Source of the DNA: Streptomyces sp. TN58
Lineage (GTDB): Bacteria > Actinomycetota > Actinomycetes > Streptomycetales > Streptomycetaceae
Assembly (NCBI RefSeq): GCF_001941845.1
Contig: NZ_CP018870.1
Coordinates: 6,548,001 to 6,612,000 of the forward strand
Direction: 5' to 3'
DNA length: 64,000 nucleotides
In this document: one piece after another, positions 36,606-47,145 of the stretch
Layout: every line of letters starts with the position of its first letter
How positions within the stretch are numbered: position 1 is the stretch's first letter
Program-made: the position numbers and the translations under genes
The notes under the pieces: generated by a model
The model's input: the letters and a program-made list of their open reading frames with translations, nothing else
What the model was told of the DNA's origin: nothing
Database searches by the model: none

Positions 36606-37058
36606 GTGGCTACAGTCGAGCTCACCAAGGAAAACTTCGACCGGACGGTCAGCGAGAACCCGTTCGTCCTGATCGACTTCTGGGCGGGCTGGTGCCGACC
36701 GTGCCTGCAGTTCGCACCCGTCTACGAGAAGGCCTCGGAAGCCCACCCCGACCTGGTCTTCGCGAAGGTCGACACCGAGGCCCAGCAGGAGCTGGCCGGC
36801 GCCTTCCAGATCACCTCGATCCCGACCCTGATGATCGTCCGCGACCAGGTGGCCATCTTCGCGCAGCCGGGCGCCCTGCCGGAGGCGGCCCTGACCGACC
36901 TCATCGGGCAGGCCCGCGCCCTCGACATGGACGAGGTACGCGCCAAGATCGCCGCCTCCCAGCCCGGCGCGCAGGGCCCGGGCAGTCAGGGGCCCGGCGG
37001 CCAGGACTCCGGTAGCCAGGGGACCGGCGGCCAGGGGTCCGGCACGCCGGACGCCTGA
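36606..37058 (+). CDS. Thioredoxin with WCRPC active site and repetitive tail
   Basis: A 150-aa thioredoxin. The domain covers residues 1-108, with FVLIDFWAGWCRPCLQFAPVY and the cis-Pro in SIPTLMI. The active site is WCRPC rather than the usual WCGPC. Residues about 119-150 are a Gly/Gln/Ser/Pro tail of degenerate repeats (GPGSQGPGGQDSGSQGTGGQ). GTG 36606 follows AGGAGG. A sigma-R-like promoter lies upstream and a disulfide oxidoreductase gene follows, so a disulfide-stress role is likely; it resembles the sigma-R-controlled trxC of streptomycetes. Confidence 0.92.
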   Translation: MATVELTKENFDRTVSENPFVLIDFWAGWCRPCLQFAPVYEKASEAHPDLVFAKVDTEAQQELAGAFQITSIPTLMIVRDQVAIFAQPGALPEAALTDLIGQARALDMDEVRAKIAASQPGAQGPGSQGPGGQDSGSQGTGGQGSGTPDA

Positions 37059-37099
37059 GTACGTGACGCGACCGCCGGCCGGCGGTGAGACTGGGCCGC

Positions 37100-38527
37100 A
37101 TGAATGAAGTCGTGGAGTACGACGTCGTGGTGCTCGGCGGAGGACCGGCCGGCGAGAACATCGTCGACCGGACCCGTGCGGCCGGGCTGAGCACGGCCCT
37201 CGTGGAGAGCGAACTGGTCGGCGGGGAGTGCTCGTACTGGGCATGCATCCCCAGCAAGGCGCTGCTGCGCCCGGTACTGGCACGGGCCGACGCCCGCCGG
37301 GTGCCGGGCCTGGCGGCAGCCGTCGAGGGCCCCCTGGACGCCGGGGCGGTGTACGCGCACCGCGACTACTGGGTCGGCGACTGGAAGGACCAGGGCCAGA
37401 TCGACTGGCTCGACTCCGTCGGCGCCGACGTCCACCGCGGCCACGGCCGCCTCTTCGGCGTTCGCAAGGTGTCCGTCACCAGCCCCGAGGGCGAGCACCG
37501 GGTGCTGTCGGCCCGGCACGCGGTGGTCGTCGCCACCGGGACCCGGGCCGTGGTCCCCGACCTCCCCGGTATCGCAGGCGCCCGCCCGTGGACCAGCCGC
37601 GAGGCCACCTCCGCGCGGGAGGCCCCCGGCCGGCTGATCGTCGTGGGCGGTTCCGTGGTGGCCTGTGAGATGGCGACCGCCTGGCAGGCGCTGGGATCGC
37701 AGGTGACCCTCCTGGTACGCGGCTCCCGGCTGCTGCCGAGGATGGAGCCCTTCGCGGGGGAGCTCGTCGCCGACGCCCTGCGCGAGGCGGGCGCGGTGAT
37801 CCGTACGGGCGTGGCCGTCGCGTCGGTCGTCCGGGACGGCCCGACCGGGCCCGTCGGCGTGGTGCTGGAGGGCGGCGAGGTCGTCGAGGGCGACGAACTG
37901 CTGATGGCGACGGGCCGGGCACCGCGGACCGAGGACATCGGGCTGGACACCGTCGGCCTGGCACCGGGCGGCTGGATCGGGGTCGACGAGACCTGCCAGG
38001 TGCCCGGCTTCGACTGGCTGTACGCCGTCGGGGACGTCAACCACCGCGCCCTGCTGACGCACCAGGGCAAGTACCAGGCCCGCATCGCGGGCGCCGCCAT
38101 CGCGGCCCGCGCGGCGGGCACCCCGCTGGACACCGCCGCCTGGGGCGCCCACGCGGCGACCGCCGACACCCGCGCGCTGCCCCAGGCTGTCTTCACCGAC
38201 CCGGAGGCCGCGGCGGTGGGCCTCAGCCTGGCCGAGGCCGAACAGGCGGGCCACCGGGTCCGCGCCGTCGACTACGACCTGTCCAAGGTCTCCGGCGCGG
38301 GGCTGTACGCCGAGGGCTACCGGGGTCGGGCCCGGATGATCGTCGACCTCGACCGCGAGGTCCTGCTGGGGGCGACCTTCGTGGGGCCCGGCGCCGCCGA
38401 GCTGGTGCACGCGGCCACGATCGCCGTCGCCGCGGAGGTCCCGATCGCACGCCTGTGGCACGCGGTTCCGGCCTTCCCGACCGTCAGCGAGATCTGGTTG
38501 CGCCTGCTGGAGGCCTACCGCGGCTGA
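37100..38527 (+). CDS. Pyridine nucleotide-disulfide oxidoreductase
   Basis: A 475-aa class-I FAD flavoprotein. The FAD loop is VVVLGGGPAGENIVD, the redox disulfide is in GGECSYWACIPSKALLRP, and the NAD(P) loop is LIVVGGSVVACEMATAW. The second FAD motif is WLYAVGDVNHRALLTHQGKYQ, and the C-terminal His-Glu pair is in WHAVPAFPTVSE. It resembles dihydrolipoamide dehydrogenase/mercuric reductase, but the substrate is unknown. ATG 37100 is preferred over GTG 37085. It follows the thioredoxin gene by about 40 nt. Confidence 0.9.
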   Translation: MNEVVEYDVVVLGGGPAGENIVDRTRAAGLSTALVESELVGGECSYWACIPSKALLRPVLARADARRVPGLAAAVEGPLDAGAVYAHRDYWVGDWKDQGQIDWLDSVGADVHRGHGRLFGVRKVSVTSPEGEHRVLSARHAVVVATGTRAVVPDLPGIAGARPWTSREATSAREAPGRLIVVGGSVVACEMATAWQALGSQVTLLVRGSRLLPRMEPFAGELVADALREAGAVIRTGVAVASVVRDGPTGPVGVVLEGGEVVEGDELLMATGRAPRTEDIGLDTVGLAPGGWIGVDETCQVPGFDWLYAVGDVNHRALLTHQGKYQARIAGAAIAARAAGTPLDTAAWGAHAATADTRALPQAVFTDPEAAAVGLSLAEAEQAGHRVRAVDYDLSKVSGAGLYAEGYRGRARMIVDLDREVLLGATFVGPGAAELVHAATIAVAAEVPIARLWHAVPAFPTVSEIWLRLLEAYRG

Positions 38528-38566
38528 GGCGGGGAGCGCGGAGCGCCCCGGCCGCCGCGGCAGGCC

Positions 38567-38767
38567 TCATTCGGCGATCTCGGTGCGTTCCCACCACTCG
38601 TACACCGTGAGCGGTCCCTCGGGCCCGTCCTGGGTCCGCGGCGTGCTCCTGAAGTGCTCGTAGCCGCCGCGGTGCGCGATTTTCAGGTCTTCTCCGGGAG
38701 GGGCGGCCTCGACGATCCGGTCCTGCAGATCGTCCGGGCCGCCCTCAAGGGCTGCCTTCTTCGCCAT
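38567..38767 (-). CDS. Small DUF5988-like protein
   Basis: A 66-aa soluble protein: MAKKAALEGGPDDLQDRIVE, then a HRGGYEHFRST ... GPLTVYEWWERTEIAE ending. The conserved aromatic YEHF and YEWWERTEIAE pattern fits the actinobacterial DUF5988 family. Function unknown. Confidence 0.75.
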   Translation of the reverse strand: MAKKAALEGGPDDLQDRIVEAAPPGEDLKIAHRGGYEHFRSTPRTQDGPEGPLTVYEWWERTEIAE

Positions 38768-38884
38768 GCCCCCAGTGTTCCCATAGGCGCTTCCGCGCGC
38801 ATCACGAAGGACGCCGTGCGTGCCCGCGGCCTCTTCGGACGAACCGTCACCTGGCGTGAATCAGCCGTACCCGCTTGATCGAAA

Positions 38885-38903
38885 TTAGGTTAGCCTTACC
38901 TCA
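38885..38903 (+). promoter_or_regulatory. Iron box (DmdR1/IdeR type)
   Basis: TTAGGTTAGCCTTACCTCA matches 16 of 19 positions of the palindromic iron box TTAGGTTAGSCTAACCTAA. It lies 58 nt upstream of the secreted-protein gene, so this gene and probably the next should be derepressed in low iron. Confidence 0.8.
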
Positions 38904-38961
38904 CTTCGGTCGCTTCGGCTCGGTGCCGGCGACTCCCGATCTCAAGAAGGGTGTTCTCGTC

Positions 38962-39501
38962 ATGCGTGCTGCCTCCCTGCCCCGAACCGCCGCCCGTGCG
39001 GCCGTCGCCACCGCCGCCGCCGTCGCGCTCGCCGTCGGCGCGGCCGGTTCCGCCTCGGCCGCCACCTCGACCCGTACGGTCACCGACGGCTCGACCACCT
39101 ACGAGCTCACGGTCACGGCGCCCTCGTCCGCCGCAGCGGCCGGGCAGAACGTCACCGTCACCGGCGGCGGTTTCAACACCGCCAAGGGCATATACGTGGG
39201 CCTCTGCGCGGTCAGCGGGGCGCAGGGCGCGAGCAAGCCCACCCCCTGCCTCGGCGGCTCGGACCAGTCCGGCACCACTGGCGCCTCGCACTGGATCAAC
39301 AACGTCTTCGGCGGCACCCTCGCCAACACCTCCGCGTTCGGCCCGGGCGGCACCTTCGGCGTCACCATCCACGTCAAGGCCGACCTCGGCGGCGGCCAGA
39401 TCTGCGGCGAGACCGTCGAGTGCGCCATCGTCACCCGCGCCGACCACTTCAACTCCTCGAACCGCAAGTACGACGTCCACGTGCCGGTGTCCTTCAACTG
39501 A
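38962..39501 (+). CDS. Iron-box-controlled secreted protein (neocarzinostatin-like fold)
   Basis: A 179-aa exported protein with a Sec signal (residues about 10-34, AAVALAVGAAGSASA). The mature part has GQNVTVTGGGFNTAKGIYVGLC, CLGGSDQSG, CGETVECAIVTRADH and a final beta-strand, an immunoglobulin-like/neocarzinostatin-type layout often found beside HtaA heme-acquisition genes. With the iron box it suggests a role in heme or iron handling on the surface (inference). ATG 38962. Confidence 0.82.
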   Translation: MRAASLPRTAARAAVATAAAVALAVGAAGSASAATSTRTVTDGSTTYELTVTAPSSAAAAGQNVTVTGGGFNTAKGIYVGLCAVSGAQGASKPTPCLGGSDQSGTTGASHWINNVFGGTLANTSAFGPGGTFGVTIHVKADLGGGQICGETVECAIVTRADHFNSSNRKYDVHVPVSFN

Positions 39502-39610
39502 CGGCCGCTGTCCCACGCCCGCTCTGCCGAAGCCCGCTCTGCCGAAGCGTGGTCCGCCCCGGACCCCGTCCGTCCGCAGCCGGTCCGTCCCGCCCGTCGA
39601 CGAGGAACCC

Positions 39611-41338
39611 ATGACGCCCCGACACCCCCTCATCCCCGGCCGCGCGGGAACCGCCTCCGCGGCGCTCGCGCTCGTGCTCGCCTCGGCCGCCGCGGGCACC
39701 CCCGCCTCGGCCGCCGCGGGTGAGGGCGGTGACGTGCCGCAGAGCACCGCGGTGTACCGGGCAACCGCGCAGTTCACCACGGCCGGCCGAGCCCGTGACC
39801 TGCTCCTGCACCCCGACTCGAAGAAGCTGTACGTCGGTTCGGACGACCTCCCCGAGACCGCGGCGGCCGACGAGAGCGGGCTGCACGTGCTGGATCCCGC
39901 CGACGGCAGGGTCATCAGCACCGTCAGCCAGGCGCCTGGGCCCACCGGCACGCCCGGCCGGCGGGCCGTGCGCCAGATCGTCGCGCCCCTGCCCGGCGAC
40001 GGGGTCGTCTTCGTCTATCCGCTGCGCGGCATCGGAACCGCCAAGGACGGGGACGCCGCCGCGGCCGGTGCGTGGGTGACGGGCGCGCCCGTCACCGACG
40101 CCGCTCCGGGGCCCACGCCGTCGACGGCTCTGGTGGCGCAGGGATCCGTACTGTCGGAGGTCGACATCGCCACCGCGACCGTCAGGCGTTCCCTCACGCT
40201 GGAGGGCGGTGAACGGTTCGCCTACGACCGGGCGCGCGGCACGGTGTGGTTCACCGACCTCCGCAACCGCCGCCTGCACCGCGTGGACGCCACCGCCTTC
40301 CGGGTCACGGCGAGCTTCGAACTCCCGGTGGGCGACGGCTTCGGAGGCTTCACCGAGGTCGATCCCGAGACCGGCGCCGTGTGGGTCGGACTGGACACCT
40401 CTGTCGTCGTCCACGACACGGCCGGCCGACGGATCGGTGTCATCGAGGGCGCCGGCGGGGCGGACACGCCCCGCGCGGCCGGCTTCGACGCGGCCACGCA
40501 CGAGGCCTTCGTGGTGTGGCAGGACCCCGGGGACACCTCCCAGCCGGGCAGCGACGGTGACGGCGCGCTCACCGTCCACCGCACGCGCGACCTCAAGGAG
40601 GCCGCGAAGCCCGTCGTACTCCCCGGCAACCATGCCCAGTTGGGCGATGCCGTCGTCGCCGTCCAGCCCGGCGGCGGCACCCTCTTCGTGTCGGATCCGG
40701 CCGCCGGCCGGATCACCCGGCTGGAGCGCTCCATGTCCCCCCGGGTCACCCGGAGTCCCGAGGACCGGACCGTCGCCGCGGGAGCCGAGGTCTCGCTGAC
40801 CGCCCAGGCCGAGGGGACCCCGGCGCCCACCGTCGCCTGGCAGGTCAGCACGGACGACGGCCGGACCTGGCAGGCCGTGCCGGGAGCGACCTCCACCACG
40901 TACGCCTTCAAGGCCGCGACCACCGACAACGGCCGCCGCTACCGGGCGGAGTTCACCAACGACGCCGGCGTCAGCCGCACCGACCCGGCCGTGCTCACCG
41001 TCACCGCTGCCGACACCACGACCGGGGGTACGGCGGGCACCTCGAACGGGGCCGACGGCTCCGGCGGGTTCGGTGGCCCGGCCGCTTCGTCAGGTCCCGA
41101 CGGATCCGCAGCCACCGTCGGCGGGGCCGGTGCGGCAATCGGTTCGACCGGGGGTTCGGCCGGCGGTTCGGCCGGCAGGGCATCCGGCACCACGGCCGGC
41201 GGTACGGGCACCACCCCCGCCGGCGGCGCGCTCGCCTCCACCGGAACGGCCGTGGCCTCCTTCGCGGGCGCCGCACTCGTGGTCACGGCGGCGGGGTGGG
41301 TACTGGTACGCCGCACCCGTCCGAACCGCGCAGGCTGA
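39611..41338 (+). CDS. Wall-anchored beta-propeller/Ig-like protein (LAxTG sortase substrate)
   Basis: A 575-aa surface protein. A signal peptide covers about residues 1-37. It is followed by a YVTN-type beta-propeller (residues about 45-375; LLLHPDSKKLYVGSDDLPE, VWFTDLRNRRLHRVD), an Ig-like domain (about 376-465; APTVAWQVSTDDGRTWQ), a Gly/Ser/Thr-rich stalk, and a sorting signal LASTG plus a hydrophobic helix and RRTRP tail. LAxTG is the class-E sortase motif of streptomycetes. ATG 39611 follows GAGGA. It lies in tandem with the iron-boxed gene and is probably co-transcribed. Confidence 0.87.
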   Translation: MTPRHPLIPGRAGTASAALALVLASAAAGTPASAAAGEGGDVPQSTAVYRATAQFTTAGRARDLLLHPDSKKLYVGSDDLPETAAADESGLHVLDPADGRVISTVSQAPGPTGTPGRRAVRQIVAPLPGDGVVFVYPLRGIGTAKDGDAAAAGAWVTGAPVTDAAPGPTPSTALVAQGSVLSEVDIATATVRRSLTLEGGERFAYDRARGTVWFTDLRNRRLHRVDATAFRVTASFELPVGDGFGGFTEVDPETGAVWVGLDTSVVVHDTAGRRIGVIEGAGGADTPRAAGFDAATHEAFVVWQDPGDTSQPGSDGDGALTVHRTRDLKEAAKPVVLPGNHAQLGDAVVAVQPGGGTLFVSDPAAGRITRLERSMSPRVTRSPEDRTVAAGAEVSLTAQAEGTPAPTVAWQVSTDDGRTWQAVPGATSTTYAFKAATTDNGRRYRAEFTNDAGVSRTDPAVLTVTAADTTTGGTAGTSNGADGSGGFGGPAASSGPDGSAATVGGAGAAIGSTGGSAGGSAGRASGTTAGGTGTTPAGGALASTGTAVASFAGAALVVTAAGWVLVRRTRPNRAG

Positions 41339-41424
41339 GCTCCGCGACGGGAACGACCGGACGATCCGGTCTCGTTGAAGGTGTCGACCGCCTATCCCGG
41401 CCAGAGACCCAGGAGGCACCGCAC

Positions 41425-42188
41425 GTGATCGTGATCGCCCACCTCAGCGACGTCCACCTCGACGGTGGCCGGCGCGCGGCCAACCGCACCCGCGCCGTCA
41501 TGGAGTACCTCGACGGCCTGCCCCACGACCTGGACGCCGTGCTCGTGAGCGGGGACATAGCCGACCACGGCGAGGACGCGGAGTACAAGGAGGCCGCCGA
41601 ACTGCTGCGCTCGCGCCATCCCCTGGTGGTCTGCCCCGGCAACCACGACGAGCGCGCCGCCTTCCGCCGGGGACTACTGGGGGAGGAGACCCCGTCCGCG
41701 CTGCCCGTGGACCAGGTGCTGCGCGGCGACGGTTTCGTCCTCGCCGTGTGCGACTCGTCCGTCCCCGGTGCTGACCACGGCCACCTGGAGGAGCCGACGC
41801 TGGCCTGGCTGGACGGCGTCCTGTCCGACACCTCGCGGGAGACCCGGTCCTGGTCGCCTTCCACCACCCGCCGGCCGAGCTGCACACCCCGTACGTCGAC
41901 GAGATCCGCCAGTTCGGCGAGGAGCGGCTCGCCGCGCTCGTCGAACGGCACCCCCACCTGACGGCGTTCCTGTGCGGGCACGCCCATACCGCGGCCGCCA
42001 CCACCTTCGCGGGCCGGCCGCTCCTGGTGGCGCCCGGCGTCGTGTCCACGCTCCGGCTGCCGTGGGAGGGGCGTACCGGGTCCTCCGAGCACGTGCACCT
42101 CGACGAACCGCCGGCCGTCGCCTTCCATGTGCTCGGCGACGACGGCCGGCTGACCACCCACTACAGGGTGGTCGTCGACCGCCGGTAG
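41425..42188 (+). pseudogene. Metallophosphoesterase with a single-base frameshift
   Basis: Reads as one Calcineurin-like phosphoesterase if one base is restored near 41846. The first frame has LSDVHLDGG, VLVSGDIADHG and VCPGNHDER. After ETR the frame shifts to VLVAFHHPPAELHTPYVDE and CGHAHTAAATTF, ending at TAG 42186-42188. Restoring one C in the ACCCGG run gives about 254 aa with all five metal-binding motifs intact. Family members hydrolyse phosphomono- or diesters (for example cyclic nucleotides or glycerophosphodiesters). Either a recent mutation or a sequencing error. GTG 41425 follows AGGAGG. Confidence 0.8.
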
Positions 42189-42469
42189 CTGCGGCCGTCG
42201 CGGGTCCGCGTGAGCAGGCCTGACGTGATCAGGTAGCGCCGCAGCGCCGGGCAGTCGTCGTGGACGGTGCGCAGGGCCTCGTTCACCTCGGTCTCGGTGT
42301 ACGTACGCCCCACGGTGAACAGGGTCTCGGCCAGGTGGGCCAGCAGCTGCTCCCGCCGGGCGGCCTTGCGCGGGATCACGGTGAGGCGGCCGCCGGAGAA
42401 GAGGTCGGTGACGTCCCGGCGGGCGGGGCGCGGGGCGGACTGCTGCGGGGGTTCGGTGCTCTGCGACAT
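42161..42469 (-). CDS. DUF2087-type protein
   Basis: A 102-aa protein with the DUF2087 core: LTVIPRKAARREQLLAHLAE, a central TYTETEVNEALRTVHDDCPALRRYLI and the C-terminal GLLTRTRDGRSYRR. This resembles the small winged-helix-like domain found alone or fused to regulators. Its 3' end overlaps the 3' end of the convergent phosphoesterase by 28 nt. Confidence 0.82.
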   Translation of the reverse strand: MSQSTEPPQQSAPRPARRDVTDLFSGGRLTVIPRKAARREQLLAHLAETLFTVGRTYTETEVNEALRTVHDDCPALRRYLITSGLLTRTRDGRSYRRSTTTL

Positions 42470-42587
42470 GGCAGCGAGCCTGCCGGGGCGCACCGGGTCC
42501 GGCAACGCAATTTCCCACCGGGGACAGGCCCGGGCCCGGCCGCCCGGACGACTCCGGGCGGACGGGCCGGGCTTCGTACGGCGGGGC

Positions 42588-44469
<1,882 letters not shown>

Positions 44470-44516
44470 GGGATCGTCCCTTATTTCGGCTGTGCACCGT
44501 TGTTACCGACGAGTTG

Positions 44517-44545
44517 AATGTAAGAGTGCCAATGGTGGTTGGCAA
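44517..44545 (-). promoter_or_regulatory. Promoter with embedded palindromic operator for the DUF6230 operon
   Basis: On the minus strand TTGCCA (44540-44545) and TACATT (44517-44522) are spaced by exactly 17 nt. The perfect inverted repeat TGCCAA-N6-TTGGCA (44527-44544) covers the -35 box and part of the spacer, a typical repressor site. Confidence 0.6.
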
Positions 44546-44576
44546 GGTTGTGCGAGTGCACCTTTTGAGCCGACTC

Positions 44577-45404
44577 CTACTGCTCCGTACGCAGCAGTTC
44601 GGCGACCTCCGCATCCACCCTCCGGGCCATCGCCCGCGCGAACTCCGTGGCCACGACCTCGCCGGCCACCGGCCGCAGGGCCTTCACCGCCGCCGTGACG
44701 TGCTGGAGCTGGGTGGCCGAAAGCGGCTCCAGCCCCTCGACGCCGATCACGTGCCGCCGGAACAGTCCGACGAACCGGTCCGCGAGCGCGGCCGCCTGTG
44801 CCTGGACGAACTCCCCGGCGTCCAGGATCTCCGCGAGCGGCACCCCCTGCCGCACCAGTGCCAGCGTGGCCTCCAGCAGCCGCCGGCTCGGATAGGTGAC
44901 CAGGTCGCCGTCGACCGTGACGTAGCCGAGCGCCGCCGCCCGCCGGGTGTCCGCGGCGGTGGCCGTCGGGCCGAACAGCTCGCGCAGCGCGGCCCGGGTC
45001 AGCGTCACCGGCTCCTCCTGCACCCAGTCGCGGGTCATCTCCCGCTCCAGGCCCAGCAGTTGGGACAGGCCTCCGCCGTCCTCCCAGGCGCTGAGCAGCT
45101 CAGCGATGCCGTTGACCGTGTAGCCGCGCCCCAACAGGTCGCTGATCAGGCGCAGCCGGGTCAGGTGGTCGTCGGAGTACCAGGCGATCCGGCCCTCCCG
45201 GCGCGGCGGCGGGAGCAGCCCGCGCTCCTGGTAGTAGCGCAGGTTGCGCACCTTGACGCCGGCCGCCCGGGCCACGTCCTCCCGGCGGTAGCGCCCGCCC
45301 ACGCCCGCCCCGCCCACGCCCGCCCCGTCACCGCCCGCCGCGCCACGGCTCGCCCCGTCCACGCCCGCCCTGTCACCGCTCGCGTCCCCCACCTGGCTGC
45401 CCAC
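44577..45404 (-). CDS. MerR-family transcriptional regulator
   Basis: A 275-aa regulator. After a Gly/Ala-rich head made of GAGVGG-like units, the HTH reads YRREDVARAAGVKVRNLRYYQERGLLPPP, followed by the wing REGRIAWYSDDHLTRLRLI and a long effector-binding helical domain. Start GTG 45404 is inferred from a TACACT -10 box (45412-45417) 7 nt upstream, which would give a leaderless mRNA; downstream GTGs within the repeats are alternatives. It may control the DUF6230 operon that follows on the same strand. Confidence 0.85.
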   Translation of the reverse strand: MGSQVGDASGDRAGVDGASRGAAGGDGAGVGGAGVGGRYRREDVARAAGVKVRNLRYYQERGLLPPPRREGRIAWYSDDHLTRLRLISDLLGRGYTVNGIAELLSAWEDGGGLSQLLGLEREMTRDWVQEEPVTLTRAALRELFGPTATAADTRRAAALGYVTVDGDLVTYPSRRLLEATLALVRQGVPLAEILDAGEFVQAQAAALADRFVGLFRRHVIGVEGLEPLSATQLQHVTAAVKALRPVAGEVVATEFARAMARRVDAEVAELLRTEQ

Positions 45405-45411
45405 GCGGCAG

Positions 45412-45417
45412 AGTGTA
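45412..45417 (-). promoter_or_regulatory. -10 box placing the MerR transcript start at its GTG
   Basis: TACACT ends 7 nt before GTG 45404, fixing that GTG as a likely leaderless start. Confidence 0.45.
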
Positions 45418-45432
45418 GGACGTACCGGCAGG

Positions 45433-46641
45433 TCACATAGGGCGTGCGGAACGCGGACGGTCCTCCTTGACCGCCCGCAGGACCACGAACCTCGGCTCGC
45501 TCGCGACGACTTCGCTGTTGCCGAAGAGCCGGCGCAGGTGCGTGTGGTAGCCCATGTGCCGGTTGGCGACGACCCACAGCTCACCGCGCGGCCGCAGCAC
45601 CTTGCGCGACTGGGCGAACATGCGCAGCGCCGTCGCGTCCGTCGTGGCCTGGTGGGAGTGGAAGGGCGGGTTGCACAGGATCAGGTCCACCGAGCCCGGG
45701 TCGAGCATGGCGACGCCGTCACCCACGAGGAAGTCGGCCCGCTCGCGCTCGCGGTGCACGTTGGCGCGGAACGTGGCCTTCGCCGAGGCGACGGCCTGGT
45801 AGGACTCGTCGGTGAACACGACCTCGGCCCGCGGGTCCGCGACGGCTACGGCGGTGCCGACGATGCCGTTGCCGCAGCCCAGGTCCACGACCCGGGCGCC
45901 GTCCGTGTTCGTCGGGATGCTCTGCAGGAAGAAGCGGGTGCCGATGTCGAGCCGGTCCGCGCAGAAGATGCCGGCGTGGTTGACGGCGGTCAGTCCGGCG
46001 CCCGACCCCGCGTCCTGGTCCAGCTTGTACGTCACCGGCCACGGGTCCTCGCCCCGCGCGGCCGTTGCGGCGCCGCCGGGCGTGCAGAAGATCAGCCGGG
46101 CCTTCTTCTCGGCGAGCGAGGTCCTGGTCGGCCCGAGGATCTTCTCGAAGAGGTTCAGCGTGGAGGTGTGGATCTCCTTGACCATGCCCGTGCCGACGAC
46201 GACGGTGCCCGCGTGCACGTGCGGCGCCAGCCGGTACAGCTGGTCCTCCAGCAGCGCCAGGCTCTTGGGTACCCGCACGAGGAGTACGTCGATCCGCTCG
46301 GGCGGTGGGTCCTGCGTGGTCAGCAGCCGCACCGTGGACTTGGCGGTGCCGATCCCGGCCCGGTCCAGGTTGGCCGCGGTACCGGCCCGCGACAGGTACG
46401 AATCGGTGATCTGCGTCGGGCGGAACGCGGCCAGTGCCGTCGTCAGCGCCCCCCAGCGGTCACCGAGGATGGTGATCTGCCCGGCGCCGGCCAGGTCCAC
46501 CGGACCGCGTTCTCCCGTACCGGAGTCGAGGTGGCGCAGCAGGTACTCGTCGGCGGCGTCCCAGGCCCGGAGCCGGTCGCGCGGGTCCTCGGGGAAGCGG
46601 GTGAGCTCGTAGGAGCCGAAAGGCGTGGTCAGACGGTTCAT
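45433..46641 (-). CDS. RlmG/RsmC-like SAM methyltransferase
   Basis: A 402-aa two-domain rRNA guanine-N2 methyltransferase-like protein. A degenerate N-terminal methyltransferase domain (residues 1-190) precedes the active one with VVDLGCGNGIVGTAVAVADP, DLILCNPPFHSHQATTD and the NPPF catalytic motif. Its layout fits RlmG, which modifies 23S rRNA. ATG 46641 reads MNRLTTPFGSYEL. Confidence 0.88.
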   Translation of the reverse strand: MNRLTTPFGSYELTRFPEDPRDRLRAWDAADEYLLRHLDSGTGERGPVDLAGAGQITILGDRWGALTTALAAFRPTQITDSYLSRAGTAANLDRAGIGTAKSTVRLLTTQDPPPERIDVLLVRVPKSLALLEDQLYRLAPHVHAGTVVVGTGMVKEIHTSTLNLFEKILGPTRTSLAEKKARLIFCTPGGAATAARGEDPWPVTYKLDQDAGSGAGLTAVNHAGIFCADRLDIGTRFFLQSIPTNTDGARVVDLGCGNGIVGTAVAVADPRAEVVFTDESYQAVASAKATFRANVHRERERADFLVGDGVAMLDPGSVDLILCNPPFHSHQATTDATALRMFAQSRKVLRPRGELWVVANRHMGYHTHLRRLFGNSEVVASEPRFVVLRAVKEDRPRSARPM

Positions 46642-46689
46642 CGTGCCCCCAGGCTAACCGAGTCGGCCGCCCGGCCCCGCACGCGCGCG

Positions 46690-47040
46690 CTACTCGGGGA
46701 ACTCGCCGGCCATCGCGGCGGCCATCCGCAGGTACGGGCGGGCCTCTCCGGGCCGCCCCAGCCGCTCCAGCGTGCGGCCGAGCATCAGCTGGGCGTAGTC
46801 CTCCACCGGCCACCGCTCCAGCACGGCGCGCAGCTCGCGCTCGGCACGCGAGAGCTGCGCCGAGTGGTAGTACGCGCGGGCCAGCAGCAGGCGCGGAGCC
46901 AGCTGCTCGGGCGCCTCGCCCGCCAGCGGCTCCAGGATGCGGGCGGCCGTCGTGTACTCGCGCGCGTCGAAGAACAACTGGGCGCGCGCCCAGCGCTCGG
47001 CCGCCGTCCCGTGCCCGAAATACCCCGTCGGCGCGTTCAT
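46690..47040 (-). CDS. Tetratricopeptide-repeat protein
   Basis: A 116-aa protein composed of about three TPR units: AERWARAQLFFDAREYTTAARILEPL, PRLLLARAYYHSAQLSRAERELRAVL and DYAQLMLGRTLERLGRPGEARPYLRMA. It probably acts as a small scaffold. ATG 47040 follows AAGGGA. It is divergent from the pirin gene. Confidence 0.87.
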   Translation of the reverse strand: MNAPTGYFGHGTAAERWARAQLFFDAREYTTAARILEPLAGEAPEQLAPRLLLARAYYHSAQLSRAERELRAVLERWPVEDYAQLMLGRTLERLGRPGEARPYLRMAAAMAGEFPE

Positions 47041-47133
47041 CGCGTCCCTTCTGCCGTTCAGGTGGTTCGTCCGCAGCCTCCAACACGTCCGGCCGCCGGA
47101 ACATTCCACTCACCGCGGCCACCCCCTCGGGGC

Positions 47134-47139
47134 TACGTT
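47134..47139 (+). promoter_or_regulatory. -10-like element of a possible leaderless pirin mRNA
   Basis: TACGTT ends 6 nt before ATG 47146, and there is no ribosome-binding site in the gap. Confidence 0.35.
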
Positions 47140-47145
47140 GTGCGC

